This document shows, one piece after another, positions 4,912 to 5,133 of a stretch of DNA of 5,133 nt (its first letter is position 1; each line of letters opens with the position of its first letter). The translations under genes and the position numbers were made by a program. This DNA is from Deltaproteobacteria bacterium (lineage in GTDB: Bacteria; Desulfobacterota; GWC2-55-46). The stretch lies in contig JACRNN010000131.1 of assembly GCA_016234955.1 (NCBI GenBank), positions 1 to 5,133 of the forward strand, read 5' to 3'. Below the pieces are notes generated by a model. It saw only the letters and a list, made by a program, of their open reading frames with translations. It was not told where the DNA came from and did no database searches.

Positions 4912-4968
4912 AAGCCTTGTGTCTCTTCTGTCTTTAGATACGAAAAAGACGGAAAGGAGGGATAGAGA

Positions 4969-5133
4969 TTGAACAGGTCGGAGAAGGTAGAGCTCGTAGA
5001 AGAGATCCAGCGGAATTTCAAGAAGGCGGGCGCGACCTTTATCGCGGATTACCAGGGGATAAAGGCCGTTGAGATGAACGACTTCAGGAAGAGCCTGCGG
5101 GACGCCTCGATAGACTTCGTGGTAGTGCGCAAC
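4969..5133 (+). CDS. rplJ: 50S ribosomal protein L10 (5' part, cut by the window edge)
   Basis: L10 forms the base of the L7/L12 stalk on the large subunit, where it binds 23S rRNA and L12 dimers. The first 55 residues are visible: MNRSEKVELVEEIQRNFKKA, then GATFIADYQGIKAVEMNDFR and KSLRDASIDFVVVRN, typical L10 N-terminal text. The start is TTG (4969-4971), 8 nt after AGGAGG (4955-4960). A TAG in frame at 4963-4965 rules out any start further upstream, and the next in-frame ATG is codon 36, too late. It is probably followed by rplL and rpoBC outside the window. Control is expected through the L10 leader. Confidence 0.95.
   Translation, partial: MNRSEKVELVEEIQRNFKKAGATFIADYQGIKAVEMNDFRKSLRDASIDFVVVRN

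Larger units (their letters stand above)
4611..4968 (+). other. rplA-rplJ intergenic region (no gene)
   Basis: 358 bp without a credible gene. In order it holds a GC hairpin (4616-4638), a perfect 13-bp hairpin (4652-4683), a candidate promoter (4703-4732), a possible hairpin CCCGT (4750-4754)/ACGGG (4786-4790), the L10 leader (about 4816-4911), and a last hairpin CTGTCTTT (4928-4935)/AAAGACGG (4945-4952) just before the rplJ ribosome site. A GTG-initiated reading frame from 4760 crosses the leader but has no family features. Confidence 0.75.

Noticed and set aside
4760..4972. GTG-initiated 70-codon frame before rplJ
   Set aside because: It overlaps the L10 leader and the rplJ ribosome site, and its protein shows no family features.

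Overview
The window is a housekeeping translation and transcription locus, read entirely on the + strand. In order it holds tRNA-Tyr(GUA), tRNA-Gly(UCC), tRNA-Thr(GGU), tuf (EF-Tu), rpmG (L33), tRNA-Trp(CCA), secE, nusG, rplK (L11), rplA (L1), an L10 leader RNA and the first 55 codons of rplJ (L10), which runs off the right edge. This is the classic bacterial tRNA-tufB / secE-nusG / rplKAJL order. The short one-helix SecE, the four-cysteine L33, the all-bacterial proteins and the GC-rich wobble positions point to a Gram-negative-like, moderately GC-rich bacterium. A Desulfobacterota/'Deltaproteobacteria'- or Nitrospirota-like lineage is my best guess, but the window alone does not settle it.

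Layout. Bases 1-776 carry three tRNA genes with encoded CCA ends, separated by spacers that contain hairpins and partial copies of tRNA ends. Bases 777-2170 carry tuf and rpmG. Bases 2171-2505 hold tRNA-Trp, preceded by a decayed copy of its own 5' half. Bases 2506-3235 are the tight secE-nusG pair. Bases 3236-3484 are non-coding: a terminator-like hairpin, two tandem related hairpins, and two copies of a 41-bp repeat around a GTTAAC palindrome. Bases 3485-4610 are the tight rplK-rplA pair. Bases 4611-4968 are non-coding: two terminator-like hairpins, a candidate promoter and the L10 leader, followed by rplJ with a TTG start.

How the parts fit. EF-Tu delivers aminoacyl-tRNA to the ribosome; L33, L11, L1 and L10 are large-subunit proteins; SecE is part of the translocon; NusG couples RNA polymerase to the ribosome and Rho. 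The intergenic structures suggest several transcription units (tRNA-tuf-rpmG, tRNA-Trp-secE-nusG, rplKA, rplJ onward), with the last under L10 feedback control.

I see no clearly new biological system. The parts that deserve a second look are: a perfect 21-bp in-frame tandem duplication in tuf next to EF-Tu switch I; a four-cysteine insert in the EF-Tu G domain; tuf codon usage very unlike rplA; a 22-bp copy of the tRNA-Tyr 3' end beyond a 132-bp structured spacer; a tRNA-Trp relic; and the repeat-rich rplK leader.
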